The notes below the pieces were generated by a model. It ran no database searches. It saw only the letters and a list, made by a program, of their open reading frames with translations, and was not told the DNA's origin. This document shows, piece by piece, positions 28,123-36,579 of a stretch of 64,000 nucleotides of DNA. The position numbers were made by a program, and so were the translations under genes. Every line of letters starts with the position of its first letter. The stretch's first letter is position 1. The DNA is from Hydrogenophilales bacterium 28-61-23 (GTDB lineage: Bacteria > Pseudomonadota > Gammaproteobacteria > Burkholderiales > Thiobacillaceae): positions 1 through 64,000 of the forward strand of contig NCGJ01000008.1 of NCBI GenBank assembly GCA_002281555.1. The letters run 5' to 3'.

Positions 28123-29448
28123 TCAGAAGTGCCAGGTCAACTGCACGCTCAGGCGGTCGGCGAAGTTGTTGGCCACCACCGTGGCATTGGTGCGCTGGGC
28201 GGCGTTGGTGATGGTGCTCAGGTAGGGCACCTCCTGGTCGCGCCATTCGTAGTTCAGGGTCACCCGGGTGTTCTTGTCGATGAAGTACTGGGCGCCCAGG
28301 GTCCAGGTCTGGAACAGGCGATTGGCGGCCGGGTCGTCGGTGTTGCGGTCGTACTCGTCATAGCGCGCCTCAATCTCCCACTTGGGGTGGACGCGCCAGC
28401 CCGCCTCCAGATACCAGCCGTCCGCCTTGCCTAGGGGGGCGATGTTCAGGTTGTAGGGCGGTACCAGGCCGTTGGCGTTGGGCACCGGCGGGTTGGGGCC
28501 GCCCGGGATCATGCCTTCGCCGCGTAGGTATTCGCTGGTGACGCGCAGCGGGCCTTTCAGGTAGCGGGCGCCCACGCCTTCCCGGGTGCGGGTGTAGTCG
28601 CTGACGCCGAAACGGCGGTCGCCGCTCTGGCGCCACAGGAACACGTTGGCGTCTTCCCGCGCCACGCCCTTGCCGGCGCCGAACAGGTAGCTGGCCTGGA
28701 GCTTGAAGGTGAAGTCCTTGTTGCCGTCGCTGTCGCCAAGCATGTTCTCGATCTCGCCGCCGTTGGAGAGCATGGCGGCGTAGCCCAATTCCCACTTGCC
28801 CCGGTTGAAGGTGTCGAACACCTGCACACCCCAGTCGCGGAAGGCGTTGTTGCCGGCCACGGCCTTGGCGCATTGCAGGGTGGTGGCGCCGGCGATGGCG
28901 GTGCAGCCGGTGCCCGAGGAGGTCTGGAATTGGGTCTCCTGCACCAGGGCGCTGCCGACGAAGCTGTAGTACACGTACGAATAGGAGGTGGGATTGGGCA
29001 CCAGGGCCTCCTCGCTGGTGGGCAGCTTTAACAGGCCGGCGCGGATGCGTGCCCCGGGGATGTGGTTGAAGGTGACGGAGGCGTCGGTGAGCATCACGTT
29101 GTGCTGCACCGTGGTGAGGTTGTGGCCCAGATCGGTCAACACGAAATAGTTGATCTTGTCGCCGAGATTGCCGCGCGCGCCGAACTGGGCGCGCAGGAAC
29201 TGGAGCTGGGCCTTGTCCTCGTAGGTGGGGCCCACCAGGTTCTGGAACTGGTACTGGCCGTTGATGGCGGCGTTACCGCCTTGCATGGGCTCGGCGTCGT
29301 AATAGGTGTAGGTGGGCTGGACGAAGCCGAACGGCTTGAAGCGGCCGGAATCGGCCGGTTCGGTGCCTTGCAGTTGCACCCAGTTGGCGGCCAGGGCGGG
29401 CAGGGGCAGGCAGGTCGTCAGCAGGATGGCGATTTTTTTGATAGGCAT
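28123..29448 (-). CDS. Outer-membrane porin, OprO/OprP-like
   Basis: 441 residues with a signal peptide (MPIKKIAILLTTCLPLPALA) and alternating beta-strand pattern ending in aromatic residues (SVQLTWHF, C-terminal Phe for BAM recognition). FGFVQPTYTYY, LRAQFGARGNLGDKINYFVL and WELGYAAMLSNGG recall the Porin_O_P family of anion-selective porins. It is downstream of the periplasmic DsrE gene on the same strand (93-nt gap), so the two are probably co-expressed and may serve the same sulfur or anion-related task. Confidence 0.85.
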   Translation of the reverse strand: MPIKKIAILLTTCLPLPALAANWVQLQGTEPADSGRFKPFGFVQPTYTYYDAEPMQGGNAAINGQYQFQNLVGPTYEDKAQLQFLRAQFGARGNLGDKINYFVLTDLGHNLTTVQHNVMLTDASVTFNHIPGARIRAGLLKLPTSEEALVPNPTSYSYVYYSFVGSALVQETQFQTSSGTGCTAIAGATTLQCAKAVAGNNAFRDWGVQVFDTFNRGKWELGYAAMLSNGGEIENMLGDSDGNKDFTFKLQASYLFGAGKGVAREDANVFLWRQSGDRRFGVSDYTRTREGVGARYLKGPLRVTSEYLRGEGMIPGGPNPPVPNANGLVPPYNLNIAPLGKADGWYLEAGWRVHPKWEIEARYDEYDRNTDDPAANRLFQTWTLGAQYFIDKNTRVTLNYEWRDQEVPYLSTITNAAQRTNATVVANNFADRLSVQLTWHF

Positions 29449-29541
29449 GGGAGTCTCCTCGATGGGCGGGCAAAGGCAGTCCCTGTAGGGCCAGTGGCTG
29501 GCAGGGAAAACCGTGATCAGGGCGAGTGGCTTGGGAAGGGG

Positions 29542-30003
29542 TCAGGGCTTCAGGTAAACGAAGCCTTCCTTCGCCTGTAGCCGGCCGATCTCGGCCACCC
29601 CGGAAGGCACCACCTGGGCCTCCAGGATCACGGCACTGTCGTCCAGGTTGCGGCTCTTCAAGGTGTTGCGGCAGACGCGGAACTCCACGCCTTTTTCCTT
29701 GAGACCGGCCACTTGAGGTTCATAGGCATCCTTGTCGTCCTTGGCGTCGTTGAGCAGGAAGTCGATACCCTTGCCATGGGTCACCACCACGATCCTGGCG
29801 TTGGGGCTGGCGGACAAGTGGTTGTCCACGTTGCGCATGGCCACGCGGGCGACGCTGGCGTCATTGATGTGGTAGACCACCTTTTCCCGAGGCTCAACCG
29901 CCTGGGCGGCGATTTTGCTGGCCTTGGCCGGCGCGGCGGCCTGCGCGCCAGGCAGGATCAGGGCGGCGCTCAGCAGGACGGCGGATGGGGTAATGCGTTT
30001 CAT
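29542..30003 (-). CDS. Periplasmic DsrE-family protein
   Basis: 153 residues. Signal peptide 1-22 (LLSAALILPGAQA). Residues about 40-153 form a DsrE/F-like domain: KVVYHINDASVARVAMRNV, ARIVVVTHGKGIDFLL, LKEKGVEFRVCRNTLKSRNL, GFVYLKP. Cys111 is at the position used by DsrE-type proteins as a sulfane-sulfur acceptor or ligand site. The closest visible relative is the C-terminal domain of the anti-sigma gene on the other side of the divergent promoter. Function is unknown; sulfur binding is inferred from the family. Confidence 0.85.
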   Translation of the reverse strand: MKRITPSAVLLSAALILPGAQAAAPAKASKIAAQAVEPREKVVYHINDASVARVAMRNVDNHLSASPNARIVVVTHGKGIDFLLNDAKDDKDAYEPQVAGLKEKGVEFRVCRNTLKSRNLDDSAVILEAQVVPSGVAEIGRLQAKEGFVYLKP

Positions 30004-30078
30004 GGTCGTCTCCAGTCGGTTTAATGTTCAAGTGGGATACAAGCAGGCTATGCCACGCCGGTAGGACGATGCAGGTTG

Positions 30079-30114
30079 TCGAAGTATTCCAGCGTGGGGT
30101 ATGGAATATTTCGA
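30079..30114. promoter_or_regulatory. Inverted repeat in the dsrE / ECF-sigma divergent region
   Basis: Arms tcgaagtattcc (30079-30090) and ggaatatttcga (30103-30114) pair with one mismatch across a 12-base spacer, between the dsrE start (30003) and the sigma start (30164). It may be an operator, or two copies of a promoter element facing opposite ways. It argues for the ATG at 30164 rather than the one at 30101, which would lie within it. Confidence 0.5.
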
Positions 30115-30163
30115 CCCACCCTGCCGTCCTACTGCTCAATCTCCCTTGCTGGCGGATATTCCG

Positions 30164-30730
30164 ATGCGACATCTGTTTTCCCTGTTGAACTTTCCCGCCC
30201 GGCGCCGGTTGGAAGCTTTGCGGCCGCGTCTGCATCGCCTGGCCTATGCCTGGTGCCACGATGCCGTTCTGGCCGACGACCTGGTGCAGGACTGTCTGGC
30301 CAAGGCGCTGGTGCGCGGCGATCAATTGCGCGACGAACAGGCGCTGGAAAGCTGGCTGTTTTCCATCCTGAACAATTGCTGGCGCGACCATCTGCGCGCC
30401 CGGCGGGAGTTCGTGGATGTGGCGGAACTGGACGATGCCATCTTTTCCGATGCGCCCGGCCCGGAACAGAATTACGCCAGCCGCCAGACCACCCAGCGGG
30501 TCCGCCACGCCATCGCCAGCCTGCCTCTGGGCCAGCGCCAGGTCATCACGCTGGTGGATATCGAGGAATCGACCTATGCCGAGGTCGCCCGCATACTCGA
30601 GGTGCCGGTGGGCACGGTGATGAGCCGGCTGTCCCGCGCCCGGCTGGCGCTCAAGCAGCATTTCATGGTGGATCAGGCCGCCGGCGATCAGGCGATACGC
30701 GGTCAGATGACGATCAGGAGGGTGAAATGA
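30164..30730 (+). CDS. ECF RNA polymerase sigma factor
   Basis: 188 residues from ATG 30164 (an ATG at 30101 would add 21 residues and overlap the inverted repeat). Region 2: LRPRLHRLAYAWCHDAVLAD, DLVQDCLAKALV, SWLFSILNNCWRDHLR. Region 4: ASLPLGQRQVITLVDIEEST, YAEVARILEVPVGTVMSRLS. This is a compact extracytoplasmic-function sigma factor without extra domains. Its stop overlaps the start of the anti-sigma gene as ATGA, the standard pairing. Confidence 0.93.
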   Translation: MRHLFSLLNFPARRRLEALRPRLHRLAYAWCHDAVLADDLVQDCLAKALVRGDQLRDEQALESWLFSILNNCWRDHLRARREFVDVAELDDAIFSDAPGPEQNYASRQTTQRVRHAIASLPLGQRQVITLVDIEESTYAEVARILEVPVGTVMSRLSRARLALKQHFMVDQAAGDQAIRGQMTIRRVK

Positions 30731-31503
30731 GGGAACCACCGATGAGGGAATTGCCATTGACGGAAGTGGTGAAGGAAACGCTGACGCCCGAATACCTGAA
30801 CGCCTTCGTGGACGGCGAGCTGGCCGCCGATGAGCGCGCCCGCGTCATGGCGCGGCTGGAATCCGATCCCGAGTTCAAGGCGCGCGCCTGCGAGTTGCGC
30901 ACGCTCAAGGACATGGTCAAGGGCGCCTACGCCGAAGCGCCGACCGCGCCGGGCCGACTCGATGGCGGGCCGGCCGCCGGTCGATTCCGGTCGGGACTGA
31001 AACAGGCCATGGCCGCCGGCCTGTTGCTCGCGCTGGGCCTGGGCGGCGGCTGGCTGGCGCGTGACCGGGTCGGATCGGAGCCGGGCTTGGGCCAACTTTC
31101 CGGTCTGCCCGCCGGCTATCGGGTTTTCGCGCTGGCCGAAAAGGTGGATGCCGACAAGGTGATCCTGCATCTGGATTCCGGCGACCCGGAACGCCTCAGC
31201 GCCGTGCTCGATGCGGCCGAGAAACTCCTGGCGCAAAAGGGCGCTTCCGGCCGGGTCGAGATCGTCGCCAACAGCTTCGGACTCAACCTGCTGCGCGCCG
31301 ATGTCACGCCGCTGGCCGGGCGCATCGAGGCCATGGCGCGGCGACATGCCAATCTGAGTTTCGTCGCCTGCGGCCAGACTGTGGCGCGCTTGAAGCGCGA
31401 GGGTGTCAAGGTCGAGTTGCTGCCGGTCGTGCACAGCGCAAGTTCGGCAGTCAACGAGATCATCACGCGCATGGGCCAGGGCTGGATTTATGTAAAAGCC
31501 TGA
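30727..31503 (+). CDS. Anti-sigma factor fused to a periplasmic DsrE-like domain
   Basis: 258 residues from ATG 30727 with AGGAGG 5-6 nt upstream. Residues about 18-66 form an anti-sigma helical domain (LNAFVDGELAADERARVMAR) that lacks the zinc-binding His-Cys-Cys set (only Cys54). One transmembrane helix lies at about 91-111 (MAAGLLLALGLGGGWLA). Residues 143-258 are DsrE-like: KVILHLDSGDPERLSAVLDA, VEIVANSFGLNLL, NLSFVACGQTVARLKREGVK, GWIYVKA, with Cys215 at the equivalent of Cys111 in the free DsrE protein. The topology puts the DsrE part in the periplasm. It should hold the sigma factor at the membrane and release it on a signal; a sulfur-compound signal is inferred. Confidence 0.82.
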   Translation: MREPPMRELPLTEVVKETLTPEYLNAFVDGELAADERARVMARLESDPEFKARACELRTLKDMVKGAYAEAPTAPGRLDGGPAAGRFRSGLKQAMAAGLLLALGLGGGWLARDRVGSEPGLGQLSGLPAGYRVFALAEKVDADKVILHLDSGDPERLSAVLDAAEKLLAQKGASGRVEIVANSFGLNLLRADVTPLAGRIEAMARRHANLSFVACGQTVARLKREGVKVELLPVVHSASSAVNEIITRMGQGWIYVKA

Positions 31504-31559
31504 AGTTTCCTGAAAGCATGCCGATAGTGCGGAAGTTCAAACGAGAATTGGAGAACGGC

Positions 31560-32474
31560 ATGCTGGAAATAGGTCTTTACGGTTTGGGTCGCATGGGTGG
31601 CAACATGGCGCGGCGTTTGTCGCGCGGTGGCATTCGGGTGCACGCGCTGAATCGCAGTTTTGAAGTCACCCAAAAGCTGGCCGCTGAAGAGGCGAACATC
31701 ACGCCCTGCCGCGACGCGAAAGAAATGGTGGCTGGCCTCGCGGCGCCCCGCATCGTCTGGTTGATGCTGCCGGCAGGCGAGGCGACCGAAGCGGCGATCA
31801 CCGAACTCTCCGCGCTGCTGTCGCCCGGCGATCTGCTCGTCGACGGCGCCAACGGGTTTTATCAGGAGGCGATGCGCCGGTCCGAGCATCTGAGCGGGCT
31901 GGGCCTGAAATTCGCCGATGTCGGCGTCTCCGGCGGCGTCTGGGGCCTGGCCAACGGTTACTGTCTGATGGCGGGTGGAAGCGATCCAGATGTCGCGCGC
32001 CTGAAACCCTATCTGCAAGCCCTCGCGCCAACGCCGGAAACCGGCTGGCTGCATGCCGGCCCGGCCGGTTCCGGGCACTTCACCAAGATGGTTCATAACG
32101 GCATCGAGTACGGCATGATGCAGGCCCTGGCCGAGGGCTTCGCCCTGATGAGCGCCAAGCAGGAATTTCATCTGGACCTGGCGGCCATCTCGGAACTCTG
32201 GCGCCACAGCTCGGTGGTGCGTTCCTGGCTGCTGGACCTCTCCGCCGATTTCCTCAAGAACGACCAGAAACTGGAGGGCATCGCCCCGGTGGTGGCCGAC
32301 TCCGGCGAGGGGCGCTGGACCGCCCTGGAGTCGGTGAACCTGGGGGTGCCCACGCCGGTGATGAGCATGGCCCTGATGGCCCGCTTCAGCAGCCAGGGCA
32401 AGGGCGACTTCGCCAACCAGATGCTGACCATGATGCGCCAAGGTTTCGGCGGCCACGCGCTCGGTAAAGGGTGA
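31560..32474 (+). CDS. gndA: 6-phosphogluconate dehydrogenase, short decarboxylating type
   Basis: 304 residues from ATG 31560 (ggag 8 nt upstream). Rossmann motif GLYGLGRMGGNMARRL at the N-terminus, catalytic stretch GSGHFTKMVHNGIEYGMMQA, and DSGEGRWTALESVNLGVPTP. This is the about 300-residue form, lacking the long C-terminal half of E. coli Gnd. It produces ribulose 5-phosphate and reduced cofactor in the oxidative pentose phosphate pathway together with zwf, 106 nt downstream. Confidence 0.92.
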   Translation: MLEIGLYGLGRMGGNMARRLSRGGIRVHALNRSFEVTQKLAAEEANITPCRDAKEMVAGLAAPRIVWLMLPAGEATEAAITELSALLSPGDLLVDGANGFYQEAMRRSEHLSGLGLKFADVGVSGGVWGLANGYCLMAGGSDPDVARLKPYLQALAPTPETGWLHAGPAGSGHFTKMVHNGIEYGMMQALAEGFALMSAKQEFHLDLAAISELWRHSSVVRSWLLDLSADFLKNDQKLEGIAPVVADSGEGRWTALESVNLGVPTPVMSMALMARFSSQGKGDFANQMLTMMRQGFGGHALGKG

Positions 32475-32491
32475 CGGGTGAAAAATGAAAA

Positions 32492-32519
32492 GTGAAATGT
32501 GAAGCCCTTCACGTTTCAC
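32492..32519. repeat. Hairpin-forming repeat between gndA and zwf
   Basis: gtgaaatgtgaag (32492-32504) and cttcacgtttcac (32507-32519) pair with one mismatch around CC. No T-run follows, so it is unlikely to be an intrinsic terminator. The surrounding gtgaa/ttcac words look like a degenerate repeat tract and may influence gndA-zwf mRNA. Confidence 0.5.
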
Positions 32520-32580
32520 TGAAGCCGCAGGGCGGCGAGTCACGCTTCACCTTTCAGCCTTCTCTCAAGAGAGTACAGCC

Positions 32581-34062
32581 ATGTTCGATCAGGAAACCCC
32601 GCTTCCCCCGTGCAACTTCGTCATCTTCGGCGCCACCGGCAATCTGGCCACCATCAAGCTGCTGCCCGCCCTGTACCGTCTTGAGCTGGCCGGCAAACTG
32701 CCCGAGGGCCTCAATTTCGTCGCTTTCGCGCGCCGGGAGTGGGACGACGCCGGCTGGCGCGACAACGTGCGCAAGCTGCTGGCTGACAAGCTCAAGGCCG
32801 ATGGCGACGCACTGGAACGTTTTGTCAGCCGCTTCGATTACCTGCGCGGCGACCTGGACGACCCGGAGGCTTACCACCGCCTCAAGGAGGTGCTGGCCAA
32901 GCCCAAGCTCGGCGTGTGTTCCAACGTGGTGTTCTACCTGGCCATCAAGCCGACCGACTTCTCGGCGGTGATCAAGAATCTGGACGGCGCCGGGCTTTCC
33001 AAGCCGCGCGGTCTGCACCGCATCGTGGTGGAAAAACCGTTCGGCACCGACATCGAATCGGCCCAGATGCTGAACCAGCTCTTGCACCGCTATTTCGACG
33101 AGAGCCAGATCTTCCGCATCGATCACTACATGGGCAAGGAGACGGTGCAGAACCTGCTGGTGTTCCGTTTTGCCAACACCCTGATCGAGCCGTTGTGGAA
33201 CCGCAATTACATCGACCATGTGCAGATCACCGTGGCCGAGAACCTGGGCATCGAAAAGCGCGCCGATTACTACGACAAGGCCGGCGCCCTGCGCGACATG
33301 CTGCAGAACCACCTGATGCAACTGCTCACCCTGGTCGGCATGGAACCGCCGCCGGCCCTGGAGGCGGATGCACTGCGCGACGAGAAGGTGAAGGTGCTGC
33401 GTTCCATCCGCCCGATTTCAAAACGCTCGGTGCATGCGCATGCCTTCCGCGCGCAATACAAGGCGGGGCAGGTGAACGGCCAACCGGCCGCAGGCTATCA
33501 GGACGAGACGGGCGTCGAGCCGGATTCGGTCACCGAAACCTTCGCCGCCGCCAAGTTCTACATCGACAACTGGCGCTGGCGCGGCGTGCCGTTTTATCTG
33601 CGCACCGGCAAGCGGCTCAAGCAGGGCCTGTCCATGATCGCCCTGCGCCTGCGCCATCCGCCCCAGCAACTGTTCCGCGAGACGCCGCTGGAAACCCTGG
33701 AACCGAACTGGATCGTGCTGTCGATCCAGCCCGATGAAAGCATGCACATGGAAATCCACGCCAAGCAGCCCGGCCTGGACATGAACACGCGCGTGGTCAA
33801 ACTCAACGCCAGCTTCCGCAACCCGGACGAGAATCCGCTCGATGCCTACGAGGCGCTGCTGCTCGACGTGATCGAAGGTGACGGCACTCTGTTCATCCGC
33901 TTCGACGAGGTGGAATGGGCCTGGCGCGTGGTCGATCCGATCCTGAAGTACTGGGCGCAGGAACGCGATTTCATCCACACCTATGCCGCCGGCGGCTGGG
34001 GGCCGATCGAGGCGAACCGGCTGTTCGACGACGAGGATACCGAGTGGCGTAACGAGGTTTGA
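32581..34062 (+). CDS. zwf: Glucose-6-phosphate 1-dehydrogenase
   Basis: 493 residues. NAD(P) motif FVIFGATGNLATIKLLPALY at the N-terminus and the active-site signature RIDHYMGKETVQN. It opens the oxidative pentose phosphate pathway. EKPFGTD and TGKRLKQG are further family marks. A strong terminator follows. Confidence 0.96.
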   Translation: MFDQETPLPPCNFVIFGATGNLATIKLLPALYRLELAGKLPEGLNFVAFARREWDDAGWRDNVRKLLADKLKADGDALERFVSRFDYLRGDLDDPEAYHRLKEVLAKPKLGVCSNVVFYLAIKPTDFSAVIKNLDGAGLSKPRGLHRIVVEKPFGTDIESAQMLNQLLHRYFDESQIFRIDHYMGKETVQNLLVFRFANTLIEPLWNRNYIDHVQITVAENLGIEKRADYYDKAGALRDMLQNHLMQLLTLVGMEPPPALEADALRDEKVKVLRSIRPISKRSVHAHAFRAQYKAGQVNGQPAAGYQDETGVEPDSVTETFAAAKFYIDNWRWRGVPFYLRTGKRLKQGLSMIALRLRHPPQQLFRETPLETLEPNWIVLSIQPDESMHMEIHAKQPGLDMNTRVVKLNASFRNPDENPLDAYEALLLDVIEGDGTLFIRFDEVEWAWRVVDPILKYWAQERDFIHTYAAGGWGPIEANRLFDDEDTEWRNEV

Positions 34063-34110
34063 GTCAGGCAATCTGTTTGCGCCCAATCCGGTAAAGCGGA
34101 ATGTCCAAAA

Positions 34111-34143
34111 GAAACGCGGCCCGAAGGCCGCGTTTCTTTTTTT
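34111..34143 (+). terminator. Rho-independent terminator after zwf
   Basis: Perfect 11-bp stem gaaacgcggcc/ggccgcgtttc with a CGAA loop and a T-run. It also separates zwf from the convergent cytochrome gene. Confidence 0.95.
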
Positions 34144-34165
34144 GCTGCGCTACCTCTCCGCCGCG

Positions 34166-36319
34166 TCAGTCACCGTTCGGGCCGTTATGGCAGTCGTAGC
34201 AGGTCACCTTCTGGCCGGCGCTGTAGTTCACCGTCTTGCCATCGGCATTGAAGCTGCGCGCGGCCTTCGCGGTGGACAGGATGCCGCCGCGATAGTCGGC
34301 GCCGTGGCAGGCGGCGCAGGCGGTTTTGTTGTTTTCCGCATAGTCGCCGTGTTTGCCGACCCACGCGCTGCCGACCGTGTGCATGCCATGCGGGCCTTTG
34401 TCGGCGGTCAGAGGAACGCTCTTGTGGCAGGAGGCGCACTCGCCGATGGTGCCTTCGCGGCCCTGCACATCCTTGGCCAACACGTTGTCGTTGGCATGCG
34501 AGCTGGGGTACTCGGCATGGGTCGCGCCGTGGCAGGCCTCGCACTGCAAACCGCCGTGGCCCTTGCTGAAGCGGTACAGGTTCTTGCCGGCGACGGGGAC
34601 GTTGGCATTGGTGGCGTAGCGGGTGTCCAGCCACTTTTTCAGAATGCCGGTGGCGCTGACCGCGCTCAGTTCGCGCTTGCCGTCGTGGTGGCAGGACTGG
34701 CAATCGGGCTGATCCAGCCAGCCGGTGCGCGTGCTGCTGCCCACGTTGGACATGGTGCCGTGGCAACCTTGGCAATCGATCGCCGCTTTGCCATTGGTCA
34801 ATACGGCATTGCCCATGACGCCGCGCAGGCACTTGGTTTCCGAGCCCGGATGGCACTGGTAGCAAGCGCTGCGGTTGCCGATGCTGTCCAGCAGCTGGCC
34901 GCTGGTGGCGTCTTTGACCAGGGCGTGATTGCTGTGGATCGCCGCGGTCAGCGGTTTGATGCCGGCAATACCGGTGCCCGGCAACGCGTTCGAAGCATGG
35001 CAGGACGCGCACAGGATCGGCTTGCCGTTCATCGCGGTGGCATACAGGCCGGCGGCATCGTAGCCCAGGGTGTTGAGCGCATCCCGATAGACCTTGCTGG
35101 CGAGCGATTTCTCGTCATGCAGACGCAGGATGTTTTTCTTGTAATCGCGTTCGACATGCGCATCGTTGACCCAGCCAGCGGCGGGTTTGGCGGCCGCGCC
35201 GGAGTTGGAGGCGTGACAGGCGGCGCAGCTCATTTCATCGGAAACCGGTAGTACGACACGCGCTTGCGCCAGTTGTTTGCCGGTTGCGTCGCGCGCCACG
35301 ACCTTGACCATCGGATAAGGATTCTTGCGGCCGCTATCGTCATACGGCGTGATTGGAATGCCATCCGCGACAAACTGATTGCTGGCCGCATCCAGTTTCA
35401 GCGCCTGCGGCGTGAACGAGGCGGTGGCATTGCCGGTCAGGCCCATGCCGACAGGCAGATCGACGCCAAAGATGGATTTTGCGTACTGCCAGAAATTGGT
35501 TTTGGTTGAAGAAATGCTGTTGACCGAGCCGTCCGCGTCGGCCATCGCCTCGAAAGTCAGCGTGACACCCTGGGTGACCAACTTGTTGTTGCCGCTATCG
35601 ACCAGTTGCGCATGCAGGTTGTTGTATGGCGGCAGGATGGAGAAGACCGAATAGTCGCCATCCATACAGTGCATGCCGAGGTCATTCCAGGCCAGCAGGG
35701 TATGCGATGTGCCCGTTGTCGTCCCGGTGCCACCTCCCGTCGTGGCGGTCACGGTAACCGGGATGGAGAGTGTGGTTTTGCTGTCTTTGAGGGTGATTCG
35801 GGCTGTACCGGCGGCCTTGGCGGTCACCGTGGCTTTGGAACCAGACAACGCAACCGTGGCGACATTGGTGTTGGCGGAACTTGCACTCAGGTTGCCTGAA
35901 ACATTGCTCAGCGTGATGACCGAGGCTGCGCCAACGGCAAGATTCAGCGAGGTCGGGTTAGCGCTCATTATCGCCGTGGACTTGACCGTTACCGGAATGG
36001 TCAGCGTTGTCCGGCTGTCTTTGACCGTGAGTTGCGCGCTTCCGGCCGCTTTGGCGGTCACATTGATTTTTCCATTCGACAGGCTTGCCTCGACGATTCG
36101 CGTATTGCTGCTGGTCACGCGCAACTTGCCGGACACGTTGTTTAGCGCCACAACCGCGGTCGTGTTTACGACCAGCGACAATGAAGTCGGGGTGGCGGCC
36201 ATGACGGCGCTTGTTCTACTGCTACTTTCCGATTTCTGTTCGGCCAGCGTCGGCTGTGACAGGAAGAGCAGCGGTGCGATCAGCAGCGCCAACCAACGGA
36301 TGAATTTTGTGTGTGGCAT
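34166..36319 (-). CDS. Exported nine-heme c-type cytochrome with two Ig-like repeats
   Basis: 717 residues from ATG 36319. Signal peptide (IRWLALLIAPLLFLSQPTLA). Residues about 35-200 hold two tandem BIG2-like Ig repeats (LTIPVTVKSTAIMSANPTSL links them; each ends in TKxAGxAxxTxKDSxTTLxIPVTV). The rest carries nine CxxCH heme sites: CAACH, CASCH, CYQCH, CQGCH, CQSCH, CEACH, CASCH, CAACH, CYDCH. It is likely a periplasmic or surface electron carrier. It stands alone with a long divergent upstream region. No known named cytochrome is recognised. Confidence 0.88.
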   Translation of the reverse strand: MPHTKFIRWLALLIAPLLFLSQPTLAEQKSESSSRTSAVMAATPTSLSLVVNTTAVVALNNVSGKLRVTSSNTRIVEASLSNGKINVTAKAAGSAQLTVKDSRTTLTIPVTVKSTAIMSANPTSLNLAVGAASVITLSNVSGNLSASSANTNVATVALSGSKATVTAKAAGTARITLKDSKTTLSIPVTVTATTGGGTGTTTGTSHTLLAWNDLGMHCMDGDYSVFSILPPYNNLHAQLVDSGNNKLVTQGVTLTFEAMADADGSVNSISSTKTNFWQYAKSIFGVDLPVGMGLTGNATASFTPQALKLDAASNQFVADGIPITPYDDSGRKNPYPMVKVVARDATGKQLAQARVVLPVSDEMSCAACHASNSGAAAKPAAGWVNDAHVERDYKKNILRLHDEKSLASKVYRDALNTLGYDAAGLYATAMNGKPILCASCHASNALPGTGIAGIKPLTAAIHSNHALVKDATSGQLLDSIGNRSACYQCHPGSETKCLRGVMGNAVLTNGKAAIDCQGCHGTMSNVGSSTRTGWLDQPDCQSCHHDGKRELSAVSATGILKKWLDTRYATNANVPVAGKNLYRFSKGHGGLQCEACHGATHAEYPSSHANDNVLAKDVQGREGTIGECASCHKSVPLTADKGPHGMHTVGSAWVGKHGDYAENNKTACAACHGADYRGGILSTAKAARSFNADGKTVNYSAGQKVTCYDCHNGPNGD

Positions 36320-36579
36320 GACAACCTCTTTGGTGGATAGCCGCAATGGCGGTTTGAACACCCATGTCATGAACATGGATGTTGCGCAGGGTACGTGTAA
36401 AACCATTACACGTAAAATAAATTTGGATGAAATCTTTGTTGCGGGGCCGATTTAAATACCCTGAGCATGCTATTTGCATGCTGCTTTCCGGTCGCGGCAA
36501 GGCGCTGGGAACGCGTTGTAGGTTTAAGTGATTATTGCTGGGTGTGTGAAAATTGCTCATCTGTTAAAGTTGCGAGCTT

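Noticed and set aside
32492-32519. Hairpin after gndA as an intrinsic terminator
   Set aside because: The stem is AT-mixed with a 2-base loop and no following T-run; zwf appears to be read together with gndA.
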